Assembly: GCA_012514775.1 (NCBI GenBank)
Contig: JAAYZQ010000250.1
Span: 1-28,740, forward strand
Length of the DNA stretch: 28,740 bases
Origin: Anaerolineaceae bacterium
GTDB taxonomy: Bacteria; Chloroflexota; Anaerolineae; JAAYZQ01
Reading direction: 5' to 3'
The position numbers were made by a program, and so were the translations under genes. The notes under the pieces are model-generated. The model made no database searches, was not told where the DNA came from, and was given only the letters and a program-made list of their open reading frames with translations. Position 1 is the stretch's first letter; each line of letters begins with the position of its first letter. This document shows, piece by piece, positions 1 through 7,980 of the stretch.

Positions 1-1361
1 AGACGGCGCCGGACCCGATCACGGGGAAGGGGTACTATATCTTCCCGGTGCTGCAGTACTTTGACGGTGTGGGCAAGATCATCTATCCGCCGGAGTGGGC
101 CGAGCAGAAGCTGGCGCCCCGCGGGACCGAGCCGGAGGTGCTGACGCCTTCGGGCGAGGCGCTCCCGGAACAGGAGCCGGTGGAGGCCACGGAGGTGTTC
201 AAGCTGGGCGTGCTGGGACCCTTTAGCGGGCCGACGGCGCGGACGGGCGACGAGTTCAAGGGGGCGGTCCAGACGGCCTTCGAGGCGATCGACTACCAGA
301 TCGGCCCCTACAAGGTGGAGCTGGTGTGGATCGACTCGCAGTCGGACCCGGCGAAGGCGTCGCAGGCGTACGAGCAGGCGATCGTGCAGGAGGGGGTCCA
401 GGCGGCGATCCTGAACTGGCACAGCTCGGTGGTGGTGGCGTGCATGGAGATCGCGGCCAAGCACGAGGTGCCGCACTTTTTCGGGTTTGGCGCGACGGAG
501 GTGGTGAACGAGACGTATGCCTCGGACCCGGAAAAGTACAGCTACTGGATGGGGAAGACGTGGCCGAGCCCGGAGAAGCTGAGCATCGCCTACGTCCAGG
601 CGCTGGAGTACTATATCCAGGAGGGGCTGTGGACGCCGGAGGCCAAGACGGTGATCGTCTGGGGTGAGGACACGGACTGGGGCCGGAGCTTTGGCGGGGC
701 GATCAAGCGGCAGTTCGAGGACGTGGGCTGGGAAGTGCTCTCGGAGGAGTACTTTCCCATCGACCAGACAGAGTATTACGGGCTGCTGAACCGGGTGAAC
801 GACCTGAACCCGGCGGTGTTTGCGGGGACGGCGGCGGCGCCGCCGGCGATCTCGTCGCTGGTAAAGCAGGCGGACGAGATCGGCCTGGAGAGCGTGCTCA
901 TCGCGGACGCGCTTGGCTGGGTTGGCGAATGGTACGACCTGACGGGTGCGTCGTCGGACTATGTGCTGGACCAGATCCCGGCGTGGGCGACGGATGACGC
1001 GAAAAAGTGGGCTGCGGACTTTGAGACGAGGTACGGGATCAAGCCGAGCCCATCGGCGGCGGGCCAGTCGTTCGACATGACGAACTTTTTCATCAAGCTG
1101 GCCAATCGCACGCTGGAGAAACACGGGACGCTGAGCAGCGAGACGCTGTACGAGGTGGGCCAGAGCGAACTCTGGGCGGGCCAGCTGGTGTACGAGGGTG
1201 GCCTGATTCACAAGCGGTACGAGTACAACGCGGAGACGATCCCGGATCCGGTTGTGGGCGAGGGGTACTTTACCTTCCCGGTGTTGCAGTACTTTGACGG
1301 TGTGGGCAAGATCATCTATCCGTCCGAGTGGGCGGAGCAGGAGTTTGAGCCGAAGCCGTAG
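1..1361 (+). CDS. HAAT-family ABC transporter substrate-binding protein, tandem-duplicated, 5' end outside window
   Basis: Binds a small ligand outside the membrane and delivers it to the permease encoded downstream. From about residue 60 of the visible part there is one complete type-1 periplasmic-binding fold (starting LGVLGPFSGPTARTGDEF), usual for the LivJ/amide-binding group. The reading frame is open to the left edge with no credible start: the first in-frame candidate, GTG at 48, lies inside a conserved motif. The first 39 visible residues match the last residues of the same protein (29 of 39 identical), so the window opens in the end of a first binding domain joined by a short Pro/Glu-rich linker to a second. 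Signal peptide and first domain are therefore off-window. The ligand cannot be read; the neighbouring MttB genes make a quaternary amine a reasonable inference. Family certain, fusion very likely. Confidence 0.88.
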   Translation, partial: TAPDPITGKGYYIFPVLQYFDGVGKIIYPPEWAEQKLAPRGTEPEVLTPSGEALPEQEPVEATEVFKLGVLGPFSGPTARTGDEFKGAVQTAFEAIDYQIGPYKVELVWIDSQSDPAKASQAYEQAIVQEGVQAAILNWHSSVVVACMEIAAKHEVPHFFGFGATEVVNETYASDPEKYSYWMGKTWPSPEKLSIAYVQALEYYIQEGLWTPEAKTVIVWGEDTDWGRSFGGAIKRQFEDVGWEVLSEEYFPIDQTEYYGLLNRVNDLNPAVFAGTAAAPPAISSLVKQADEIGLESVLIADALGWVGEWYDLTGASSDYVLDQIPAWATDDAKKWAADFETRYGIKPSPSAAGQSFDMTNFFIKLANRTLEKHGTLSSETLYEVGQSELWAGQLVYEGGLIHKRYEYNAETIPDPVVGEGYFTFPVLQYFDGVGKIIYPSEWAEQEFEPKP

Positions 1362-1376
1362 GTGAGACTCAAAGCC

Positions 1377-1410
1377 GGGTGGCGCGCCCGGCGCGCCGGG
1401 CGCGCCACCC
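1377..1410. repeat. 34-base perfect palindrome after the binding-protein gene
   Basis: The two 17-base halves (1377-1393 and 1394-1410) are exact reverse complements, starting GGGTGGCGCGCCC. It lies 15 bases after the binding-protein stop codon, between that gene and the ATPase genes. There is no T-run after it, so a classical intrinsic terminator is not supported. A hairpin that protects the 3' end of binding-protein mRNA, giving more binding protein than membrane parts, is typical of such operons and is the likeliest role (inference). Confidence 0.6.
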
Positions 1411-1440
1411 ATCCGCCGGAAAGCGGCGGGATCTGACGAT

Positions 1441-1553
1441 CCCGCCGGAGCGTGGGGAGCGGGATCTGGAGATCCCGCCGGAGCGGGGGAGCGGGATGTG
1501 GCGAACCCGCCGGAGCGAAGGGTGGAGCGTGGGGGGATTATCCCGCCGGAGCG
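1441..1553. repeat. Four direct copies of CCCGCCGGAGCG
   Basis: Exact 12-base copies begin at 1441, 1474, 1506 and 1542, spaced 33, 32 and 36 bases. The intervals are rich in GGGATCT/GATC-type words but are not identical. They fill most of the 254-base gap between the binding-protein gene and the first ATPase gene. No gene is supported here; a 76-codon open frame across it is built only from the repeats. Confidence 0.6.
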
Positions 1554-1615
1554 GGGGTGGATTGAGGTGGCCGCCGCAACGAGGGGGCCAGGGCGAGGAT
1601 CTGAGGTGAGAATGC

Positions 1616-2350
1616 ATGCTATTACATGCTGAGCAAGTCGTGAAGAACTTTGGAGGCCTGACGGCGGTCAACCACGTGGACCTGGAGGTCGATGCGGGGC
1701 AGATCGTGGGCCTCATCGGGCCGAACGGGGCGGGCAAGACGACGTTCCTGAACTGCGTGGCGGGGACGTACAAGCCGTCGGCGGGGACGGTGCGTTTTGA
1801 CGGACAGGACTGCACGGGCTCGCCGGCGGAGGTGATGTGCCGGCGGGGGCTGTCGCGGACCTTCCAGATCCCGCGCCCGTTTCCGAAGCTGACGGCCCTG
1901 GAGAACGTGATGGTGGGTGCTATTTTCGGCGCCGAGCACGCGAGCCATAGCCCGGCACAAAAGCGGGCGATGGAAGCGCTGGAGTTTGTGCAGTTTCCGC
2001 TGGATGCGCACACGCCGGCGGACTGCCTGAACGCGGTGCAGCTCAAGCGCCTGGATCTGGCCCGGGCCATCGCCTGTGGCCCGCGGCTGCTGTTCCTGGA
2101 CGAGCTAGCCTCGGGGCTGACGCCTGCGGAGCTGGACGCGATGATGGCGCTGATCCTGCGCATCCGCGATACGATGGGGGTGGGCATGATCGTGGTGGAG
2201 CACATCATGAAGGTCATCACGGGGATCTGCGAGCGGGTGCTGGTCATCCAGTACGGGACGCCGATTGCGGCGGGATCGCCGCAGGAGGTGATGAACAACC
2301 CGAAGGTGATCGAGGCCTACCTGGGCGAGGAGGTGGTGGCCGATGCTTGA
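1616..2350 (+). CDS. livG: HAAT-type ABC transporter ATPase (LivG-like) with atypical signature loop
   Basis: Cytoplasmic ATPase that powers the importer; 244 aa, usual for LivG. Walker A GPNGAGKT is at residues 35-42, Walker B LLFLDE at 158-163 and the switch His at 196. The signature loop, normally LSxGQ, reads CLNAVQLKRLDLARA (137-151), and the residue after the Walker B Glu is Leu, not Pro. From memory, a LivG subgroup with a similarly relaxed loop (LTLAxRKRLELARA) exists, so this is probably not a dead protein, but hydrolysis may rely mainly on the partner ATPase. The start is ATG 1616 behind GAGGTGAG (1602-1609); the ATG four bases earlier soon meets a stop. It overlaps the next gene by 8 bases, implying translational coupling. 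Confidence 0.9.
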   Translation: MLLHAEQVVKNFGGLTAVNHVDLEVDAGQIVGLIGPNGAGKTTFLNCVAGTYKPSAGTVRFDGQDCTGSPAEVMCRRGLSRTFQIPRPFPKLTALENVMVGAIFGAEHASHSPAQKRAMEALEFVQFPLDAHTPADCLNAVQLKRLDLARAIACGPRLLFLDELASGLTPAELDAMMALILRIRDTMGVGMIVVEHIMKVITGICERVLVIQYGTPIAAGSPQEVMNNPKVIEAYLGEEVVADA

Positions 2351-3047
2351 GCTGAAGGACCTCAATGCCAACTATGACGTCTTGCAGATCCTGTGGGACG
2401 TGAGTTTGCACGTGACGGAGGGCGAGCTGGTGGCGCTCATCGGCCCCAACGGAGCGGGCAAGACGACGACCCTGCGGAGCATCGCGGGCCTGTTGCCGCC
2501 CAAGAGCGGCGAGGTGTTGTTCAAGGGCCGGAGCATCGGCCGGCTGCCGGCGCACACGATCAGCCGCCTGGGCATCAGCTACATCTCGGAAGAGCTGAAC
2601 CTTTTTACCAACATGTCGGTCCGCGAGAACCTGCTCCTGGGGGCCTACGCGATCAATGACCGGAAGAAGGAGCTGGAAGTCCTCGAATTTGTCTACCACC
2701 TGTTTCCCCGGCTGGAGGAGCGGGAGAAGCAGCTGGCGGGCACCATGAGCGGCGGCGAGCGCAAGATGTTGGGGATTGCGCGGGGGATGATGTCGAGCCC
2801 GCAGCTTATGCTGGTGGACGAGCCTTCGCTAGGCCTGGCGCCGCACCTGACGCACGACGTCTTTCGGGCGCTGATCGAGCTGCGCAAGCGGGGGGTTACG
2901 ATCTTGCTGGTGGAGCAGAACGTGAACGCGACGCTGGAGATCAGCGACCGGGCCTATATCCTGGAGCACGGGCGGATCGCGATGGAGGGCCCGGGCCGGG
3001 AGATGAAGAACAACGCCCACGTTCGCAGTGCCTACCTGGGTATATAG
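2343..3047 (+). CDS. livF: HAAT-type ABC transporter ATPase (LivF-like)
   Basis: Second ATPase of the importer, 234 aa, full length for LivF. Walker A GPNGAGKTT lies at residues 34-42, the canonical signature MSGGE at 135-139, Walker B followed by DEPSLGLAP, and the switch-His position reads VEQN as in other LivF proteins. The start ATG lies inside the end of the livG-like gene (8-base overlap). It would pair with the upstream ATPase, whose signature loop is degenerate, so the two composite ATP sites are probably unequal (inference). Confidence 0.93.
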   Translation: MLELKDLNANYDVLQILWDVSLHVTEGELVALIGPNGAGKTTTLRSIAGLLPPKSGEVLFKGRSIGRLPAHTISRLGISYISEELNLFTNMSVRENLLLGAYAINDRKKELEVLEFVYHLFPRLEEREKQLAGTMSGGERKMLGIARGMMSSPQLMLVDEPSLGLAPHLTHDVFRALIELRKRGVTILLVEQNVNATLEISDRAYILEHGRIAMEGPGREMKNNAHVRSAYLGI

Positions 3048-3052
3048 GGGGA

Positions 3053-4105
3053 ATGATGGAACGAGCAGTGGTTCAGCGCACGTTTGCGGAGAGGGCGTCG
3101 ATCTGGCTGCGAGGCAGAACGGCGGCCGTGATCGTGATTGGCTTCTCGGTGCTCCTGGCGGTGCTCATCGCCGTCGAGTCGGGGGCTTCGCAGTTGGCCA
3201 ACGTGGTGGTCACGGGCGGCATGTGGGCGCTCCTGGCGGCCGGCCTGGCCCTCGTCTTTGGCGTGATGAACATTCCACACTTTGCCCACGGCGAGTCGTT
3301 CATGGTGGGCGCCTACGTGGGCTATTTCGTCTTCACGCCCATCAGCGCCTACCTGAAGGAGAACCCCAACGGCACGCTGCAGTTGCTGGCCCCGCTGGTG
3401 GGTGTTTTGGCGGCCATGGTGGTGGGCGCGGTTCTGGGCGCCTTCCTGGAGCGGCTGATCTTTGCGCCGCTGCGCAAGAGAACGCGGGCGGGCTGGGTGA
3501 TGAACACGTTCTTGCTGACGGTGGGCCTGTCGTTCGTCATGACCAACGGCACGACGCTGTTGCTGGGACCCAACTTTCGGGGGATTCCGCGCTACTACGA
3601 TTTCGAGCCCCTGGAGTTCCTGGGCATGCGCGTGGCCTTTGACCGTATCTTTGCCTTTATCATTGCCATCGCGGTCATTGCCCTTCTGACGTGGTTCATG
3701 CAAAAGACGCGTACAGGCCGGGCCATCCGTGCCGTTTCTCAGGACGAGACCGGCGCGCAGTTGGTGGGCATCAACCTCGGTTTTGTGCACACCCTGACCT
3801 TTTCGCTGGCGACGGCCATGGCAGCCATGGCCGGGGCGGCGCTGCTGTTCATGTTCCAGGCTTATCCCACGGTGGGGCTCAAGCCGCTGTATTTTGCCTG
3901 GTACGTGGTCATGCTCGTGGGCCTGGGCAACGTCTATGGCGCCATTTTTGGCGGGTTCATCGTGGCCCTGCTGCAGACGGCGACGCAGCAGTTCATCGGC
4001 ATCGCCTGGGAGGACGTCGTGCCCACGGCGGTCATGATCCTGATCCTTATCCTGATCCCCTCGGGAATCTTTGGCAGCGAAGTCAAGGGCATCCAGGAGC
4101 AATAG
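3053..4105 (+). CDS. livH: HAAT-type ABC transporter permease (LivH-like)
   Basis: Inner-membrane permease, 350 aa, longer than the roughly 290-310 aa of typical LivH because of an N-terminal extension and a longer loop near residue 100. Many hydrophobic segments are visible from residue 22 on. The family landmarks LAAGLALVFGVMNIPHFAHGE near residue 65 and AVSQDETGAQLVGIN near residue 225 are present; the latter is the conserved region that touches the ATPases. Start ATG 3053 follows the livF-like stop by five bases behind a GGGGGA site; ATG 3056 is an equal alternative. It forms the translocation pore with the next gene product. Confidence 0.92.
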   Translation: MMERAVVQRTFAERASIWLRGRTAAVIVIGFSVLLAVLIAVESGASQLANVVVTGGMWALLAAGLALVFGVMNIPHFAHGESFMVGAYVGYFVFTPISAYLKENPNGTLQLLAPLVGVLAAMVVGAVLGAFLERLIFAPLRKRTRAGWVMNTFLLTVGLSFVMTNGTTLLLGPNFRGIPRYYDFEPLEFLGMRVAFDRIFAFIIAIAVIALLTWFMQKTRTGRAIRAVSQDETGAQLVGINLGFVHTLTFSLATAMAAMAGAALLFMFQAYPTVGLKPLYFAWYVVMLVGLGNVYGAIFGGFIVALLQTATQQFIGIAWEDVVPTAVMILILILIPSGIFGSEVKGIQEQ

Positions 4106-4120
4106 CTAAGGAGAGTATGT

Positions 4121-5203
4121 ATGAATCTTCAAAATGGTGTCCTGGAGCACAGTGAAGCGGGCGGCATCCTACCCCGAATCAAGGGAGGGTTGGCGAGCAT
4201 CGGCTTTAGCCCGCTGGGCCTGGTCCTGATCGTGATCGTGGCGGTGCGGCCCTTTGTGCCACCCTTCAACCAGGAGCACATCCTGCGCTGGCTGATCATG
4301 GGTGCCTTCCTGGCGGCCCAGGCGGTGGCCTTTGACTTCACGGCCGGATACATCAACGTGGTGAACTTTGGGTTTGCCGCCATCCTGGGCGTGGGAGCCT
4401 ACACCTCGGCCATCCTGGCCAACACCTCACCGGTGCTGGCCGTGCAGCCGGGGATCTCGCCCTGGATCGGCATCTGGGTTGGTGCCCTGCTGGCCGGGAT
4501 CATCGGCCTGGGGCTGGGCATCCTGACCCTGCGGCTGCGGGGCATCTTTGCCGCCGTCATGGCCTGGTTCGTGGGCATTGCCCTCATGGGCCTGGTGCGG
4601 AACATGACGCCGCTGACGCGCGGCCCCCTGGGCATGGCCCCCCGCAGCCTGCTGGAGACCACCTCGAACCGGCCCTACTTTTACGTCATCCTGGCCATGT
4701 TGCTGGTGGTCTATATCACGCTCAAGCTGGTGACGCGCTCCAAGTACGGCCTGGCCTTCAAGGCCATTGGCCAGAACTTTGACGCGGCGCGTGCCTCGGG
4801 CATCAACCCGACGACGTACCGGGTGTTCAACTTTACCCTGTCGGCCTTTTTCGCCGGCTGGCTGGGCGGCTTTTACGCCCACTATCTCGGCTCGCTGACG
4901 CCGGCGACGGTGATGCACACCAGCAAGACGGTGGAGGTGCTGGCGCTGGCCTACATCGGCGGCAGGGGGAGCCTGTGGGGCGGCATGGCCGTGGCGTTTC
5001 CGTTCGTGTTCTTTATCGAGGCCTTGCGCTCGAACCTATCGGACCTGCCGGGCCTGCACCTGGTGATCTATGGCGTGCTGATGATCCTGGTCATGGTCTA
5101 CTACCCGGGCGGGCTTGCGGGCTTGTATGCCTGGGCCAAGGACAAGCTGAGCGGGGTGCTGAAACGCGGCGACAAGCCGGCGGTGCCACAGGTGGAGGGC
5201 TGA
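4121..5203 (+). CDS. livM: HAAT-type ABC transporter permease (LivM-like)
   Basis: Second inner-membrane permease, 360 aa, about the usual length for LivM. Landmarks are FDFTAGYINVVNFGFAAILG near residues 70-90 and KAIGQNFDAARASGIN near residues 215-230, the ATPase-contact segment. The start is ATG 4121 with AAGGAG at 4108-4113, seven bases away; ATG 4117 is out of frame and stops early. It closes the five-gene transporter set. The next gene, an amine oxidase-like enzyme, starts only 30 bases later, so uptake and catabolism are probably on one transcript. Confidence 0.92.
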   Translation: MNLQNGVLEHSEAGGILPRIKGGLASIGFSPLGLVLIVIVAVRPFVPPFNQEHILRWLIMGAFLAAQAVAFDFTAGYINVVNFGFAAILGVGAYTSAILANTSPVLAVQPGISPWIGIWVGALLAGIIGLGLGILTLRLRGIFAAVMAWFVGIALMGLVRNMTPLTRGPLGMAPRSLLETTSNRPYFYVILAMLLVVYITLKLVTRSKYGLAFKAIGQNFDAARASGINPTTYRVFNFTLSAFFAGWLGGFYAHYLGSLTPATVMHTSKTVEVLALAYIGGRGSLWGGMAVAFPFVFFIEALRSNLSDLPGLHLVIYGVLMILVMVYYPGGLAGLYAWAKDKLSGVLKRGDKPAVPQVEG

Positions 5204-5233
5204 CGTCGTGCAGGGAGGGGGAAGGAATCCAGC

Positions 5234-6445
5234 ATGAGCAGGATTTTTGTACCAGACGCGGCCGAGATGCCGCGCACGGCCGACGCCGTCGTCGTCGGCG
5301 GTGGCATCGTCGGCGTGGCGACGGCCTTCTGGCTGTCGCGGGCGGGGCTGGACACGGTCCTCGTGGAGATGCGCGACGGGCTGTCGACGCTGACCACGCC
5401 CAACTCTATCGAGTGCTTCCGGGCGCAGTTCACGGAACCGGCCATGGCCGAGCTGGCTTTGCCCAGCATCGCCATCTTTGAGAACCTGGCCGAGGTCATT
5501 GGCATTCCAGGCTATGACGTCTCGCTGCGGCACCAGGGCTACCTGTTCGTCACCGACGACCCGGCCACCGTGCCCGACATGAAGGCTTCGGTGGAGCAGC
5601 ACCGCCGCGTGGGCGTGACCGATTCCGAATTCCTGGACCACGACGAGCTGCTGCGGCGCTTTCCCTATCTCTCGGAGCGGGCGGTGGCGGCCACCTTTCG
5701 CCAGAACGATGGCTGGCTGTCGTCCCACGAGGCCACCCAGGGATTTGCCAAGGGATCGAGCGCCCGCTTTCTGCTGCAGACCCGGGCCACGAGCATCGGG
5801 CTGGACGGCCAGGGCGTGTGTGGCGTGGAGACCGATCGAGGCACCATCAGCACCCGGACGGTCGTCAACGCGGCGGGGCCGTTTGCGGGCGTGGTGTGCG
5901 GCATGGCGGGCGTCGAGTTGCCCCTGGAGCCGGTGCGCCGCCAGAAGGCCTTTATCTCGCCCCGGCCGCAGATCCCCCAGGACGCGCCGCTGACCATCGA
6001 CGTGATCCAGGACGTGTACTGGCGGCCGGAGACGGGTGGGGCATACATCGCCTGGGTCGATCCCGACGAGCCGGCCGGCGATCCGCGGGAAGATCTGCCG
6101 CTGGATTGGGACTATCCGGCCATCGTCCTGGACAAGCTGGTCCGGCTGAACCCGTTCTGGGACGAGATCGCGGCCACGCTCAAGGGCGAAGAGATCCATC
6201 CGAGCGCCGGGCAGTACGTCTACACACCCGACGACCAGCCGCTCATCGGCCCGGTGCCCGAGGTCGCTGGCTTTTACGTGAACTGTGGCTACTGGGCCGG
6301 CGTCATGCTCTCGCCCGAGGCGGGCCGGCGCATCGCCCGCCTGGTGACCGGCGAGATGAAACCGGAAGAAAACGCCCTGCGGCCGACGCGCTATGCCGAG
6401 GGCATCGTGTACGAGGGCGGCAGCTTCTTGCGGGGCCGCCACTAA
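5234..6445 (+). CDS. FAD-dependent oxidoreductase of the DAO/sarcosine-oxidase-like family
   Basis: 403 aa. The FAD-binding dinucleotide motif VVVGGGIVG is at residues 19-27 (G22-x-G24-x-x-G27), followed by the acidic end of the second strand (VLVE). The C-terminal segment DQPLIGPVPEVAGFYVNCGY is the usual FAD-closing motif of the D-amino-acid oxidase superfamily (sarcosine oxidase beta, dimethylglycine and proline oxidases). Such enzymes oxidise N-methyl or secondary amines, often releasing formaldehyde or passing it to folate. Position between the importer and an MttB-family methyltransferase suggests oxidation of a partly demethylated amine (inference); the substrate is not readable. Start ATG 5234 has a GGAGGGGGAAGGA site. 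No signal peptide, so cytoplasmic. Confidence 0.85.
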   Translation: MSRIFVPDAAEMPRTADAVVVGGGIVGVATAFWLSRAGLDTVLVEMRDGLSTLTTPNSIECFRAQFTEPAMAELALPSIAIFENLAEVIGIPGYDVSLRHQGYLFVTDDPATVPDMKASVEQHRRVGVTDSEFLDHDELLRRFPYLSERAVAATFRQNDGWLSSHEATQGFAKGSSARFLLQTRATSIGLDGQGVCGVETDRGTISTRTVVNAAGPFAGVVCGMAGVELPLEPVRRQKAFISPRPQIPQDAPLTIDVIQDVYWRPETGGAYIAWVDPDEPAGDPREDLPLDWDYPAIVLDKLVRLNPFWDEIAATLKGEEIHPSAGQYVYTPDDQPLIGPVPEVAGFYVNCGYWAGVMLSPEAGRRIARLVTGEMKPEENALRPTRYAEGIVYEGGSFLRGRH

Positions 6446-6457
6446 AGGAGTGATGAC

Positions 6458-7876
6458 TTGCTCAACGATCAGGAGATTCAACAGATCCACCAGACCAGCA
6501 TGAAGCTGCTGGAGAACGTAGGTGTCGAGTTTCCGCACCCCGAGGCGCTGGAGGTCCTTGGCAGCCATGGCGTGCGGGTGGACGGCTCTCGGGCGTATTG
6601 GACGGAAAGGCAGTTGCTCGCGGCCCTGCAGTCCGTGCCGAAGCAGTTCACCATCCAGGCGCGCAACCCGGAGCGGAACGTGACGATTGGCGGTGGCGAG
6701 CCGGTGTTTGCTCCCTGCTACGGCGCGCCCTTCCTGGTCGACGCCGCGCCCGGGAGCGACGGCCTGCGCTGGGTGGGCAAACGCGCCCCGACCATGGACG
6801 ACTATGTGACGCTCGTCAAGCTGGTCCAGGCGCTGCCCAACCAGGACATGAGCGGCCACCTCCTCGTGGAGCCCGACTCGTCGCCGGTGCGGATGCTCCA
6901 CGCCCACATGGTCCATTCGGACAAGGCCTTTATCGGCAGCACGGCGGGGAAAAAGGGCGCCGAGCACACGCTGCGGATGGCCCGCATCCTCTTTGGCGAC
7001 GACGTCGGCACGGGCGCCGCCGAGGACAAGTACGTGACCATCAGCCTCATCAACAGCCTCAGCCCCCTGGGCTACAGCACCGAGATGCTGGACGCGCTGC
7101 TGACCTTTGCCGGGGCACGCCAGCCGCTGATGATCGCGGCGCTGATGATGGCCGGCTCGACGGGCCCCATCACCCTGGCCGGCGTCCTGGCCGCCCAGAC
7201 GGCCGAGCTGCTGGCGGGCATCGCCCTGACGCAGCTCGTCAGCCCCGGCACGCCGGTGGTCTTTGGCTCGACGTCGACAAATATTGACATGAAGTCGGGG
7301 GCCCTGGCCATCGGCAGCCCCGAGCTGTCGCAGATGATCGCCGCCCACGCCGACCTGGCGCGCTTTTACAAGCTGCCCTCGCGCAGTGGCGGCGCCCTGA
7401 CTGACGCCAGCTTCCCCGACGCCCAGGCGGGCTTTGAGTCGATGATGAGCCTGCTGACGACGGTCAACAGCGGCGTCGACTTTATCCTGCACGCGGGGGG
7501 GATCCTGACCTCGTACCTGGCGACGTCCATCGAAAAGCTCGTGCTGGACGACGAGATGTGCGGCATGGTCCGTCGCTTCCGGCAGGGCATCGTCGTCGAC
7601 CCCGACACCCTGGCCTACGACGTGGTCGCCAAGGTGGGGCCGGGCGGCAATTTCCTGACCGAGCCCCAGACCGTGAAGCGCTGCCGCAAAGAGTTCTGGA
7701 AGCCGGACCTGTGCGACCGTGCCGGGCTGGAGGCCTGGACCCAGGGCGGGCAGCGCGATGCCGAGGAGCGGGCCAGAACGCGCTGGCAGAAGCTGGTTGC
7801 CGAGCACGTCGATCCGCCCCTGGACGCGACGACGGCCCGGCAGCTCCAGGAGTACGTGGAGGCCGCGACCCGCTGA
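6458..7876 (+). CDS. MttB-superfamily corrinoid methyltransferase, paralog 1 (divergent C-terminus)
   Basis: 472 aa, the length of the trimethylamine/quaternary-amine methyltransferase family (COG5598). N-terminal MKLLENVGVEFPHPEALEVL and the central NSGVDFILHAGG region fit the family. Members without pyrrolysine transfer a methyl group from a quaternary amine to a corrinoid protein; no in-frame TAG interrupts this gene. It is the most divergent of the five copies: the C-terminal motif is VGPGGNFLTEPQT, where the other four have GHY and HT, so two shared His are lost. The start is TTG 6458, set by AAAGGAG at 6444-6450; the ATG at 6453 is out of frame. It follows the FAD enzyme by 12 bases, so the two probably act on one pathway. 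Confidence 0.88.
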   Translation: MLNDQEIQQIHQTSMKLLENVGVEFPHPEALEVLGSHGVRVDGSRAYWTERQLLAALQSVPKQFTIQARNPERNVTIGGGEPVFAPCYGAPFLVDAAPGSDGLRWVGKRAPTMDDYVTLVKLVQALPNQDMSGHLLVEPDSSPVRMLHAHMVHSDKAFIGSTAGKKGAEHTLRMARILFGDDVGTGAAEDKYVTISLINSLSPLGYSTEMLDALLTFAGARQPLMIAALMMAGSTGPITLAGVLAAQTAELLAGIALTQLVSPGTPVVFGSTSTNIDMKSGALAIGSPELSQMIAAHADLARFYKLPSRSGGALTDASFPDAQAGFESMMSLLTTVNSGVDFILHAGGILTSYLATSIEKLVLDDEMCGMVRRFRQGIVVDPDTLAYDVVAKVGPGGNFLTEPQTVKRCRKEFWKPDLCDRAGLEAWTQGGQRDAEERARTRWQKLVAEHVDPPLDATTARQLQEYVEAATR

Positions 7877-7980
7877 TGGCCGCCGGCCCTTTTCCGCCCC
7901 CTCCCTCCGCTGCTCCGGGACCATGGTTCCCCTCTGAGGGGAGGGAGTGGGGAGCCTGGAATGAGAGAAAGGATTAAGAC
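7877..7980. other. Intergenic gap with hairpin
   Basis: 104 bases between MttB 1 and the CBS gene. A six-base-pair hairpin TCCCCT/AGGGGA (7928-7933 with 7937-7942) sits inside a C-rich then G-rich sequence of the same look as hairpins at 20278 and 20747. AAAGGA near 7967 is the ribosome site of the next gene. No T-run and no promoter that I can support. Confidence 0.4.

Noticed and set aside
1379..1609. 76-codon open frame after the binding-protein gene
   Set aside because: Arg/Gly/Pro-rich translation generated by the palindrome and direct repeats; no ribosome site or family likeness.
5036..7924. Very long open frame on the - strand (962 codons) and other long antisense frames (e.g. 3032-4102, 9380-10960, 12325-13884, 20334-22586)
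   Set aside because: They lie opposite well-recognised genes, contain low-complexity Arg/His/Gly-rich translations with no family features, and result from GC-rich third positions.
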